A program made the translations under genes and the position numbers. Positions 32,757 through 40,177 of a DNA stretch of 64,000 nt are shown piece after piece (positions within the stretch are counted from its first letter, which is position 1; each line of letters starts with the position of its first letter). The notes under the pieces are model-generated. The model was given only the letters and a program-made list of their open reading frames with translations. It did not search any database and was not told the DNA's origin. The stretch is from Microvirga pakistanensis (GTDB lineage Bacteria > Pseudomonadota > Alphaproteobacteria > Rhizobiales > Beijerinckiaceae), in the NCBI RefSeq assembly GCF_004458765.1, contig NZ_SPJX01000185.1:54193-118192 (forward strand). The letters are read 5' to 3'.

Positions 32757-35700
32757 ATGAACCACGAGCAACCGAAGGTCTCCACATATCGCTCCTGCGA
32801 GCAGGGAGGGACCTCGGCCGAGGAACTGGCCTACCGGCTCCGCCAGCAGGACGTGCTGGTGAGGTTCGGACGCACCGCACTCGAAATCCGGGATTTCCCG
32901 ATCCTGCTCCAGGAGGCGACCCGGCTCTGCGCCGAGGGACTGCAAACCCGGTTCTCCAAGGCCATGGAATACCTGTCTGACGAGAACCGGTTCATCGTCC
33001 GGGCCGCGGTCGGGTTCGGGCCAGCCGTGCTCGGTTCGAGGACCGGTGCGGACCTGGACAGCCCGACCGGCTATGCCTTCCAGACGGGCGAATCCGTCAT
33101 CTCCAATCATCTGGATGGCGAGGATCGCTTCCGCACGCCGCGGATCCTGGTGGATTACGGCATCCGGCGGGCCATCAACGTCCCCATTTCGACTGCGTCG
33201 CAGCGCTACGGCGTCCTGGAGGCCGACAGCCCGATCGGGAGCCAGTTCACCGAGGCCGATATCGCCTTCCTGCAGGGCTTCGCCAACATCATCGGGGGCG
33301 CCCTGGAGCGGGGACGGGGCGAGGCGGCGATCCGCGCGACGGAGGAGCGGTATCGTCTCGCGGCGAGGGCCACCAACGATGTGATCTGGGACTGGGATCT
33401 CGTCGCCGACCGGATTCGCTGGAACGAGGCCCTCACGACCCTGTTCGGCCACACCGAGGTCGAGACGGAAGGCTCCTGGTGGAAGGACCACATCCATCCG
33501 GACGATCGCGACAGCGTGGTGTCGAGCACCGAGGCCCTTGTCGCGTCCGAGCGGGAGAACTGGACTGCCGAGTACCGCTTCCTCAAGGCCGATGGGTCCG
33601 AAGCCTTCGTGTTCGACCGCGGCTTCGTGATCCGCGACGAGCAGGGGCGCGCGATCCGCATGATCGGCTCCATGTTCGACCTCACCGGGCGCAGGCGCGC
33701 CGAGGAGGCCCTGCGCCGCAGCGAGGAGCGTCTGCGGGGTGCCTTCGCCATCAGGACCGTCGGCGTGCTGTTCTGGGGCGAAGGCTTCGGGCTGACGGAG
33801 GTGAATGATGCCTTCCTGGGCATGACCGGCTTCAGTCGGGCGGAAGCCATCGGCAAGACGTGGCAGGAACTCACGCCCGAGGAGTTCCACCCCGAGTCCT
33901 GGCGTGCGGTCGAGCAGGTGACCACGCTGGGAGAGGCCTCCCCCTACGAGAAGCAATACTTCCGCAAGGACGGCTCCCGCTGGTGGGGATTGTTCGCGCC
34001 CCGGAAGGTCGGGAACGAGGTGGTCGAATTCGTCCTCGACGTCACCGACCGCAAGGAGGCCGAGGAACGGCGCAACGCGAGCGAGGCGCGATTGGCCGCG
34101 ATCTTCGCGCAGGCCTCGGTGGGTCTGTCCGAGGTCGATCCGGGCGGGCGCTTTCTCCAGGTGAACGACGAGCTCTGCCGCATCCTGGGACGCCCCCGCG
34201 AGGACGTCCTGGGCCGCAGCGTCACGGACGTCACCCACCCGGACGACATCCTGCCGAGCCTGACGGCTGTGGCGCGGGCGTTGGAGACGGGCGAACCCGC
34301 CTCGCTCGACAAGCGCTATCTGCGCCAGGACGGCTCCGTGGTGTGGGCCAACAGCAGCATCACTCGCCTGAGTGGCACCAATGGCGGCTCCAGCAATCTG
34401 CTGACCGTGACGATCGATCTCACATCGCGGCGGCAGGCGGAAGAGGCGCTGCGCGAAAGCGAGGCGCGCTTCCAGGCCATCACCAACTCCATCGATCAGA
34501 TGGTCTGGTCGACGCGCCCGGACGGGTACCACGATTTCTTCAACCAGCGCTGGTACGACTATACGGGCGTGCCGGAAGGCTCAACGGACGGCGAAGGCTG
34601 GAACGGGATCTTCCATCCTGACGATCGGGAGCGGGCCTGGTCCCTATGGCTCCATTGCCTGGCGACGGGAGAGCCGTATCACATCGAGTACCGGCTGCGG
34701 CATTGGTCGGGTCATTATCGCTGGGTGCTGGGCCGCGCCCAACCCGTGCGCAACGAGCAGGGGCGGATCATCCGCTGGTTCGGCACCTGCACCGACATTC
34801 AGGAGATCGTCGAGGCCCGTGAGGTGCTGGCCCGCTCGCGCGAGGAACTGGAACGGGAGATCGCCGCGCGCACGGCCGAGCGCGACCGGATCTGGCAGAA
34901 CTCGTCCGAGCTCATGGGCGTGTTCGGCTTCGACGGCCGGTGGCGGGCGATCAACCCCTCGTGGACCCGGGTGCTGGGCTACGACGAGCAGACGCTGCTC
35001 AGCATGTCCATCGTCGAACTCACCCACCCGGATGATCGTGCACGCCTGGCCGACACCATTGAGAGGCTGGCCAACGGCGAGCGCCTCGCGGAGTTCGAGG
35101 ATCGCCTGCGCCATGCCGACGGGACCTATCGGACCATCTCGTGGACCGGCGTTCCCGGCGACGGCGAGTTCTACGGCATCGGCCGCGACGTGACCGAATA
35201 CCGCCGCGCCGAGGAAGCCCTGCGGCAGGCGCAGAAAATGGAAGCCGTGGGTCAGCTCACCGGCGGTGTGGCGCACGACTTCAACAACCTGCTCACCATC
35301 GTGCGCTCCTCCATCGACTTTCTGCGCAGGCCGAACCTGCCCGAGGAGCGGAGGGTCCGGTACATCGACGCGATCTCGGATACGGTCGACCGCGCCTCGA
35401 AGCTGACGGGCCAGCTGCTCGCCTTCGCCCGCAGGCAGGCCCTCAAGCCCGAGGTGTTCGACGTTCCCGAGCGGATCCGCGCGGTGACGGAGATGCTGCG
35501 CACCATCGTGGGCGCCCGCATCCGGATCGTGACCGAGATCACCTGCGAGCGTTGCTTCGTCGAGACCGACGTCACCCAGTTCGAAACGGCCCTCGTCAAC
35601 ATGGTGGTCAATGCCCGTGACGCCATGGACGGAGAGGGCACTCTCAAGGTTCGTGTGGGAGCGCTGTCGAAGATGCCCCCCATCCGGGGGCATGCGGGAG

Positions 35701-36404
35701 GACCCGGCAAGTTCGTGGCGGTGTCGATCAGCGACACCGGATCGGGCATCCCGGCCGACAGGATCGGCCAGATCTTCGAGCCCTTCTTCACCACCAAGGA
35801 GGTCGGCAGGGGCACCGGCCTGGGCCTGAGCCAGGTCTATGGCTTCGCCAAGCAGTCCGGCGGCGACGTGGCCGTCGAGAGCAGGGTCGGCGAGGGCACG
35901 ACGTTCACGCTCTACCTGCCGCGCACGGAGCGCGGCCTCGCGTCGGACGCTCCAGACGGCGGGCGGGAAACGGCTTCCGGGGAGGAGGGGCGCGGGTGTC
36001 GGGTGCTGGTGGTCGAGGACAATCTCGAGGTCGGCCGGTTCTCGACCCAGCTTCTCCGGGATCTCGGCTACGAGACCACCTGGGCCGCGAACGCGGGTGA
36101 GGCTCTCACGCTGCTCAAGGAGGACCAGGGGCGCTTCGACGTGGTCTTTTCGGACGTGGTGATGCCCGGCATGAGCGGGATCGACCTGGGACGGGAGATC
36201 CGCCAGAGCTTTCCTGCCCTGCCCGTGGTGCTGACCTCCGGTTACAGCAATGTCCTGGCCGAGGAGGGACGGCACGGCTTCGAGCTGTTGCAGAAGCCTT
36301 ATGCGGTGGACGAGGTCTCGCGGGTGCTCCGCCGCGTCATGCGCGGGCGCGATGCGGATCAAACCCGTGCGGCCGGAGGCAGCACGCCGCCGGAGCCTGC
36401 CTGA
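32757..36404 (+). CDS. Multi-PAS hybrid sensor histidine kinase with C-terminal receiver
   Basis: A 1215-residue soluble sensor with no membrane segments. In order: a GAF domain (about 40-185), five PAS/PAC modules (about 200-320, 325-440, 445-560, 570-690 and 710-820), a HisKA dimerisation domain with His840 in the VAHDFNNLL box, an HATPase_c domain (N box VVNARDAM, G boxes DTGSGIP and GTGLGL), and a receiver domain (about 1080-1195) with phospho-acceptor Asp1133. This is an orphan cytoplasmic hybrid kinase. Its ligand is unknown, and no heme, flavin or photoreceptor Cys signature is obvious. Its output partner is not in the neighbourhood; tRNA genes follow. Confidence 0.93.
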   Translation: MNHEQPKVSTYRSCEQGGTSAEELAYRLRQQDVLVRFGRTALEIRDFPILLQEATRLCAEGLQTRFSKAMEYLSDENRFIVRAAVGFGPAVLGSRTGADLDSPTGYAFQTGESVISNHLDGEDRFRTPRILVDYGIRRAINVPISTASQRYGVLEADSPIGSQFTEADIAFLQGFANIIGGALERGRGEAAIRATEERYRLAARATNDVIWDWDLVADRIRWNEALTTLFGHTEVETEGSWWKDHIHPDDRDSVVSSTEALVASERENWTAEYRFLKADGSEAFVFDRGFVIRDEQGRAIRMIGSMFDLTGRRRAEEALRRSEERLRGAFAIRTVGVLFWGEGFGLTEVNDAFLGMTGFSRAEAIGKTWQELTPEEFHPESWRAVEQVTTLGEASPYEKQYFRKDGSRWWGLFAPRKVGNEVVEFVLDVTDRKEAEERRNASEARLAAIFAQASVGLSEVDPGGRFLQVNDELCRILGRPREDVLGRSVTDVTHPDDILPSLTAVARALETGEPASLDKRYLRQDGSVVWANSSITRLSGTNGGSSNLLTVTIDLTSRRQAEEALRESEARFQAITNSIDQMVWSTRPDGYHDFFNQRWYDYTGVPEGSTDGEGWNGIFHPDDRERAWSLWLHCLATGEPYHIEYRLRHWSGHYRWVLGRAQPVRNEQGRIIRWFGTCTDIQEIVEAREVLARSREELEREIAARTAERDRIWQNSSELMGVFGFDGRWRAINPSWTRVLGYDEQTLLSMSIVELTHPDDRARLADTIERLANGERLAEFEDRLRHADGTYRTISWTGVPGDGEFYGIGRDVTEYRRAEEALRQAQKMEAVGQLTGGVAHDFNNLLTIVRSSIDFLRRPNLPEERRVRYIDAISDTVDRASKLTGQLLAFARRQALKPEVFDVPERIRAVTEMLRTIVGARIRIVTEITCERCFVETDVTQFETALVNMVVNARDAMDGEGTLKVRVGALSKMPPIRGHAGGPGKFVAVSISDTGSGIPADRIGQIFEPFFTTKEVGRGTGLGLSQVYGFAKQSGGDVAVESRVGEGTTFTLYLPRTERGLASDAPDGGRETASGEEGRGCRVLVVEDNLEVGRFSTQLLRDLGYETTWAANAGEALTLLKEDQGRFDVVFSDVVMPGMSGIDLGREIRQSFPALPVVLTSGYSNVLAEEGRHGFELLQKPYAVDEVSRVLRRVMRGRDADQTRAAGGSTPPEPA

Positions 36405-36559
36405 TTCCACGCGCTCCAGCGGGCGTGATCGCTCCGGTGCTTCGAAGGTTCGAAGGACCTGTTCACGCCGCCGTATGAATACAGGGCATTCCCGCTTGGA
36501 CGAGGCCCGTTTCGATGGCTGTTCAATGATCGAGGAGAGGGATCGAAAAAAGGGAAGAT

Positions 36560-36634
36560 TGGCTCCGGCGGTAGGATTCGAACCTACGACCAACGGATTA
36601 ACAGTCCGCTGCGCTACCGCTGCGCCACGCCGGA
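36560..36634 (-). tRNA. tRNA-Asn (anticodon GTT)
   Basis: A full cloverleaf reads on the minus strand in 75 nt including the encoded CCA (36560-36562). The 7-bp acceptor stem is perfect, the anticodon loop reads CTGTTAA, and the T-loop reads TTCGAAT. No integrase or repeated 3' end lies nearby, so it is not used as an attachment site here. Confidence 0.97.
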
Positions 36635-36831
36635 ATAAGCCATACCTTCAGAGGCTGTGCCTCTCTTCGCCAGGGCTGCCGGAGCAGGTCCCGTCGGCGA
36701 CGGTGCGTGGCATATAACACGGGTTTTGCGCGTTGCAAGCCCCTTTCGTTGGCGATCTCGCAAAACGGGCTGTTGCTCTTTGGAGGAGCCCTTGCTATGA
36801 GGCTCCCGCCGCGTTCGCGGTACGCCCGGAT

Positions 36832-36905
36832 GGCCTCGTGGCGGAGTGGTTACGCAGAGGACTGCAAATCCTTGCACCCCGGTTCGATTCCGGGCGAGGC
36901 CTCCA
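36832..36905 (+). tRNA. tRNA-Cys (anticodon GCA)
   Basis: A 74-nt cloverleaf with encoded CCA (36903-36905), a perfect GGCCTCG/CGAGGCC acceptor stem and anticodon loop CTGCAAA. It is 24 nt upstream of the methyltransferase-like gene and is probably transcribed into it. It is divergent from tRNA-Asn. Confidence 0.97.
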
Positions 36906-36929
36906 AATCGAATGTCTGAGGCAATCTTC

Positions 36930-37592
36930 ATGGTCGATTTCTCGCAAGCGCGCCGGATGATGGTTGACAGCCAGCTGCGCACTTTCGATGTGAACGACAT
37001 TCCGCTGCTCGATGTCATGGGCAGCGTTCCGCGTGAGAAGTTCGTTCTCCCGGGTCGTGAGGAGCTTGCCTATATCGACCAGGATATCCTGGTCGGCGAC
37101 GGCGCCAGCCGCCGCTACATGCTCTCCCCGATGAATCTTGGCCGCATGATCCAGGCTCTCGGCGTCGATGCCGGCGAGAAGGCGCTGGATGTGGCCTCCG
37201 GCCGTGGCTATGCCGCTGCCGTGCTGGCCGAGCTCGGTGCCCAGGTCACCGCTCTGGAATCGGACGAGGCTCTCGCGGCCGAGGCCGAGAAGAGCCTGGC
37301 GGCCGCCGGTGCTGGACAGGTCCAGGTCGTGACGGGCCCCCTCGACAAGGGGTGGGCCACGAACGCTCCTTATGACGTTATCCTCATCAATGGCGGCGTC
37401 GATCTGCGTCCGGATGCGCTTCTGCAGCAATTGGCCGAGGGCGGCCGCCTGGTTTGCGTGAAGGGCCGGGGACGCGCGGCGCGGGCGACGCTCTATGTGC
37501 GCTCGGGCGATGCCTTCGGCGAGCGGGTCCTGTTCGATGCGGCTGCCCCCGTGCTGGCGCCCTTCGTGCAAGAGCCCGGATTCACGTTCTAA
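36930..37592 (+). CDS. Protein-L-isoaspartate O-methyltransferase-like protein
   Basis: A 220-residue SAM-dependent methyltransferase of the PCMT family, which normally repairs isoaspartyl residues. The N-terminal half keeps the family layout: a VPREKFV segment (about 34-40), then ASRRYMLSPMNLGRM where active PCMTs have a QTIS/QPxxV loop. The SAM motif reads ALDVASGRGYAAAVLA (about 88-103). The substrate loop is degenerate compared with classical Pcm, so repair activity is uncertain. I chose ATG 36930 (GAGG at 8 nt); ATG 36912 is six codons earlier. The block with tolC, popZ and valS is characteristic of Rhizobiales. Confidence 0.85.
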   Translation: MVDFSQARRMMVDSQLRTFDVNDIPLLDVMGSVPREKFVLPGREELAYIDQDILVGDGASRRYMLSPMNLGRMIQALGVDAGEKALDVASGRGYAAAVLAELGAQVTALESDEALAAEAEKSLAAAGAGQVQVVTGPLDKGWATNAPYDVILINGGVDLRPDALLQQLAEGGRLVCVKGRGRAARATLYVRSGDAFGERVLFDAAAPVLAPFVQEPGFTF

Positions 37593-37791
37593 GTCCCTCC
37601 TTAATAGATCCTTTCTCATCCGCCAGAGGTGTCGCTTTTTTGCGCCACCCCTCCGCTAAAATGCCGTGACGGCAAGCGCCTTGTTGCCGACTCGTCCATG
37701 ATGGTTATTGTTGCGCTTTGAATGATGTTGATCTTGTGAATCGGTTGCGGTCACGAGTTTTTGGTGTTTGGGGTCGTTAAGGCAGGTGAGC

Positions 37792-39159
37792 GTGAAACAA
37801 TACAGCCATCAGTATCGCATCCTCCTTGGGGCTATGACCTCCGTCTTCGTTCTCGCGGGGGTCGGGGGTGCTTCGGCCGAGACGCTGGAGAGCGCCCTGG
37901 CCAAGGCCTATGGCAACAATCCCAGCCTGAACGCCCAGCGCGCCGGTGTTCGCGCGACCGACGAAAACGTGGCGCAGGCCAAGTCCGGCTACCGCCCGAC
38001 GATTACGGGCACTGCCGATATCGGTCGCGCCTATTCTGAGGGGACCGGGTATTCCACGCCCCGCGGCTTCGGTGTGGAGATCAATCAGACGATCTTCGAT
38101 GGCTTCCGGACGGACAATTCGGTGCGCCGCGCCGAGTCCGGCGTCTTCGCGGCCCGCGAGGATCTCAACACCACCGAGCAGGACATCCTGGTCAATGCGG
38201 CCACCGCCTACATGAACGTGCTGCGGGACACGGCCATTCTCGATCTGCAGCGCAACAACGTCGAGGTGATCGACGAGCAGCTGCGCCAGACCCGCGACCG
38301 CTTCAATGTCGGTGAAGTGACGCGCACGGACGTGGCCCAGGCCGAATCCCGTTTGGCGGCGGCCCGCTCCCAGGCGAGCCAGGCCGAGGCCAGCCTCCGG
38401 GCGAGCATCGCGCAATACCGGCAATTCGTTGGCGTGGAGCCCAGGCAACTGGCCCCCGGCCGGCCCCTCGACCGGCTGACCCCCGGTTCGGTGGATGCGG
38501 CTCTCAAGATCGCCTTCGGCGAGCACCCGGCCATCAAGGCCGCTCTGCATCAGTTGGACGCGGCCGAATTGCAGGTGAGAATCGCGCAGGGGGCATTGGC
38601 TCCGCAAGTTGGTGTGCGAGGCTCCGTCGCGCAGCGGTGGGACAGCAGCCCACTGAACCAGGGCGGAGCCCTCCAGGCTTCTGCCGTCGCAACCCTCACC
38701 GTGCCGATCTACGAGGGCGGCCAAGCTTATTCCGCCACCCGTCAGGCCAAGGAGCAGGCTGGCCAGGCCCGGCTCCAGGCCGACTGGGTTCGCGACCAGG
38801 TGCGCGCCGCCGTGGTCACGAACTGGGGCGCGCTCGAGGCCGCCCGGGCGCAGATCCAGGCCGCTCAGGCGCAGATCGATGCGGCCGAGACCGCGCTCAG
38901 CGGCGTGCGCGAGGAGGCGCGCGTCGGTCAGCGCACCACCCTCGACGTCCTGAACGCCCAGCAGGAGCTTCTCACCGCCCGCGTGAACCTGATCCAGGCG
39001 CAGCGCGACCGCGTGGTTGCGTCCTACCAGCTGGTCAGCGCCATGGGACGCCTCACCTCCCGCGCCCTGGGCCTTGCGGTGAATCACTACAGCCCGAAGA
39101 TTCATTACGATCAGGTCAAAGATCTGTGGATCGGCACAACGACGCCGGACGGTCGTTAA
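37792..39159 (+). CDS. tolC: TolC-family outer-membrane efflux/secretion channel
   Basis: A 455-residue outer-membrane protein with a signal peptide (1-29, cut after ASA). Two repeats of an outer-membrane efflux domain (about 30-225 and 245-430) are made of long coiled-coil helices rich in Ala, Gln, Arg and Glu. This is the exit duct for type I secretion and for tripartite efflux pumps. It is a candidate partner for secretion of the RTX protease at 20.4 kb, although no inner-membrane partner is nearby. I chose GTG 37792, spaced from AGG/TTAAGG upstream; GTG 37786 is also possible. A strong terminator follows. Confidence 0.9.
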   Translation: MKQYSHQYRILLGAMTSVFVLAGVGGASAETLESALAKAYGNNPSLNAQRAGVRATDENVAQAKSGYRPTITGTADIGRAYSEGTGYSTPRGFGVEINQTIFDGFRTDNSVRRAESGVFAAREDLNTTEQDILVNAATAYMNVLRDTAILDLQRNNVEVIDEQLRQTRDRFNVGEVTRTDVAQAESRLAAARSQASQAEASLRASIAQYRQFVGVEPRQLAPGRPLDRLTPGSVDAALKIAFGEHPAIKAALHQLDAAELQVRIAQGALAPQVGVRGSVAQRWDSSPLNQGGALQASAVATLTVPIYEGGQAYSATRQAKEQAGQARLQADWVRDQVRAAVVTNWGALEAARAQIQAAQAQIDAAETALSGVREEARVGQRTTLDVLNAQQELLTARVNLIQAQRDRVVASYQLVSAMGRLTSRALGLAVNHYSPKIHYDQVKDLWIGTTTPDGR

Positions 39160-39167
39160 TAAGATCC

Positions 39168-39206
39168 GGGGCCAGAACAAATCAGTTCTGGCCCCACTTG
39201 TTTTCT
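39168..39206 (+). terminator. Intrinsic terminator after tolC
   Basis: A perfect 11-bp stem (39168-39178 with 39185-39195) with a 6-nt loop is followed by a T-rich tract, 8 nt after the tolC stop. Confidence 0.88.
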
Positions 39207-39240
39207 CTGGGTTTGCGTAAAATACTAAGACTAATCATAA

Positions 39241-39251
39241 GAATCAGATTC
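39241..39251. promoter_or_regulatory. Paired CcrM methylation sites (GAATC-A-GATTC) in the popZ leader
   Basis: Two GANTC sites separated by one base form an 11-bp near-palindrome 28 nt upstream of the popZ start. In alphaproteobacteria GANTC is methylated by CcrM, and its methylation state together with GcrA controls cell-cycle promoters. Control of popZ here is inferred from position. Confidence 0.45.
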
Positions 39252-39279
39252 CAATAACGCGATTATATTGGGTGGGGCT

Positions 39280-39840
39280 ATGGGTTCGACGAACCTGAAG
39301 GTCAATGAACCATCGATGGAAGATATTTTGGCTTCCATCCGTCGTATCATCTCAGAGGAGCCCGAGGCCGGTTTCCACGAGCCTGAGCCGTCGCCGCTCA
39401 GGACCGTCCTCGACATCGCCGAACGCCACATCTCGTCCAGCTTCTATCCCGAGGCCTCGGCGGTGACTCCCGACGAGCCCAGGGCTGCTCTGGAGGATCG
39501 CTTCCAGGAGGACAGCCTGGCCGTCGACCTGCGGGAGAACCACGACACGTCTCAGCCGGTCCGCTCCCCTGCGCCCGCAAAGCCGCAGCCCGTCCAAGCC
39601 TTCGCGCAGCCCTGCGAGCGGAACCCGGGGGAGGCTCTGATGTCCCGGGTGACGGAAGCCTCCGTCTCCGAGTCCTTCGACCGCCTGAGCGCGGTGAGCG
39701 CCGCGAGCCGGTCGCAGACCGTGGACGAGCTGATGAGGGAGATGCTGCGCCCCATGCTCAAGGCATGGCTCGACGACCACCTGCCCGCCCTCGTGGAGCG
39801 CCTCGTCCAGGCCGAAATCACGCGCGTGACCCGAGGCTGA
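39280..39840 (+). CDS. popZ: Polar organizing protein PopZ (DUF2497)
   Basis: A 186-residue polar scaffold. The N-terminal helix NEPSMEDILASIRRIISEE (about 9-27) is the PopZ client-binding signature. The middle (about 30-130) is acidic, Pro-rich and disordered. The C-terminal oligomerisation helices, with MREMLRPMLKAWLDDHLPALVERLVQ (split by family into H2-H4), occupy about 145-180. PopZ forms polar condensates that hold the ParB-origin complex and recruit cell-cycle kinases. ATG 39280 has GGTGGGG upstream; the TTG at 39268 is not used. It lies between tolC and valS, the standard order in this group. Confidence 0.93.
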   Translation: MGSTNLKVNEPSMEDILASIRRIISEEPEAGFHEPEPSPLRTVLDIAERHISSSFYPEASAVTPDEPRAALEDRFQEDSLAVDLRENHDTSQPVRSPAPAKPQPVQAFAQPCERNPGEALMSRVTEASVSESFDRLSAVSAASRSQTVDELMREMLRPMLKAWLDDHLPALVERLVQAEITRVTRG

Positions 39841-40177
39841 GTCCGAAAGTTCGGCCGCAGTGACCCAGTTCCAGGATGGTGTCATCTTCAGGCTAGGTGC
39901 AGCGCCTTTGTCATCCCCGGCGGCTGCTTGAGCAGCCGGGAAGGGGATCCATTCTTCAGCGTCCAGTGTCCGTGGGATTCCCTTCCCCTCCGCCACGATC
40001 CGGCCGGGAATGACAGTCTGCGAGAGTGACAGGCCGGGAACAGCATGCCTCTGCCAAGCTCAAGGGAGCCAAATAGAATCACCATCGTTTCGGCGCATCG
40101 GTTGACTTCCCTCGATCCGTCCGGTTTGTAGCCGTCTTGCTTGCGCGTTTGGCGCGCCAACTGGCCGGTATCGCATC
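39841..40177. repeat. Non-coding popZ-valS gap holding a nested palindromic element
   Basis: No gene is visible in this 337-nt gap. Its centre (39910-40014) is a nested inverted repeat. Outer arms 39910-39921 and 40003-40014 (GTCATCCCCGGC type) differ at one base. Inner arms 39938-39950 and 39975-39987 differ at one base. A small perfect hairpin lies at 39921-39938 (8-bp stem, 2-nt loop). This type of GTCAT(T/C)CCCGG element is common between genes in Methylobacteriaceae. The remaining sequence, 40015-40177, should hold the valS promoter; no clear motif is visible. Confidence 0.7.

Noticed and set aside
31809-34532. A 907-codon minus-strand open frame across the AlaX and hybrid-kinase genes
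   Set aside because: It crosses an intergenic region and two real genes in antisense or wrong frame, with no recognisable domain.
36560-36905. tRNA pair as an integration hotspot
   Set aside because: There is no integrase, no duplicated tRNA 3' end and only core genes on both sides.
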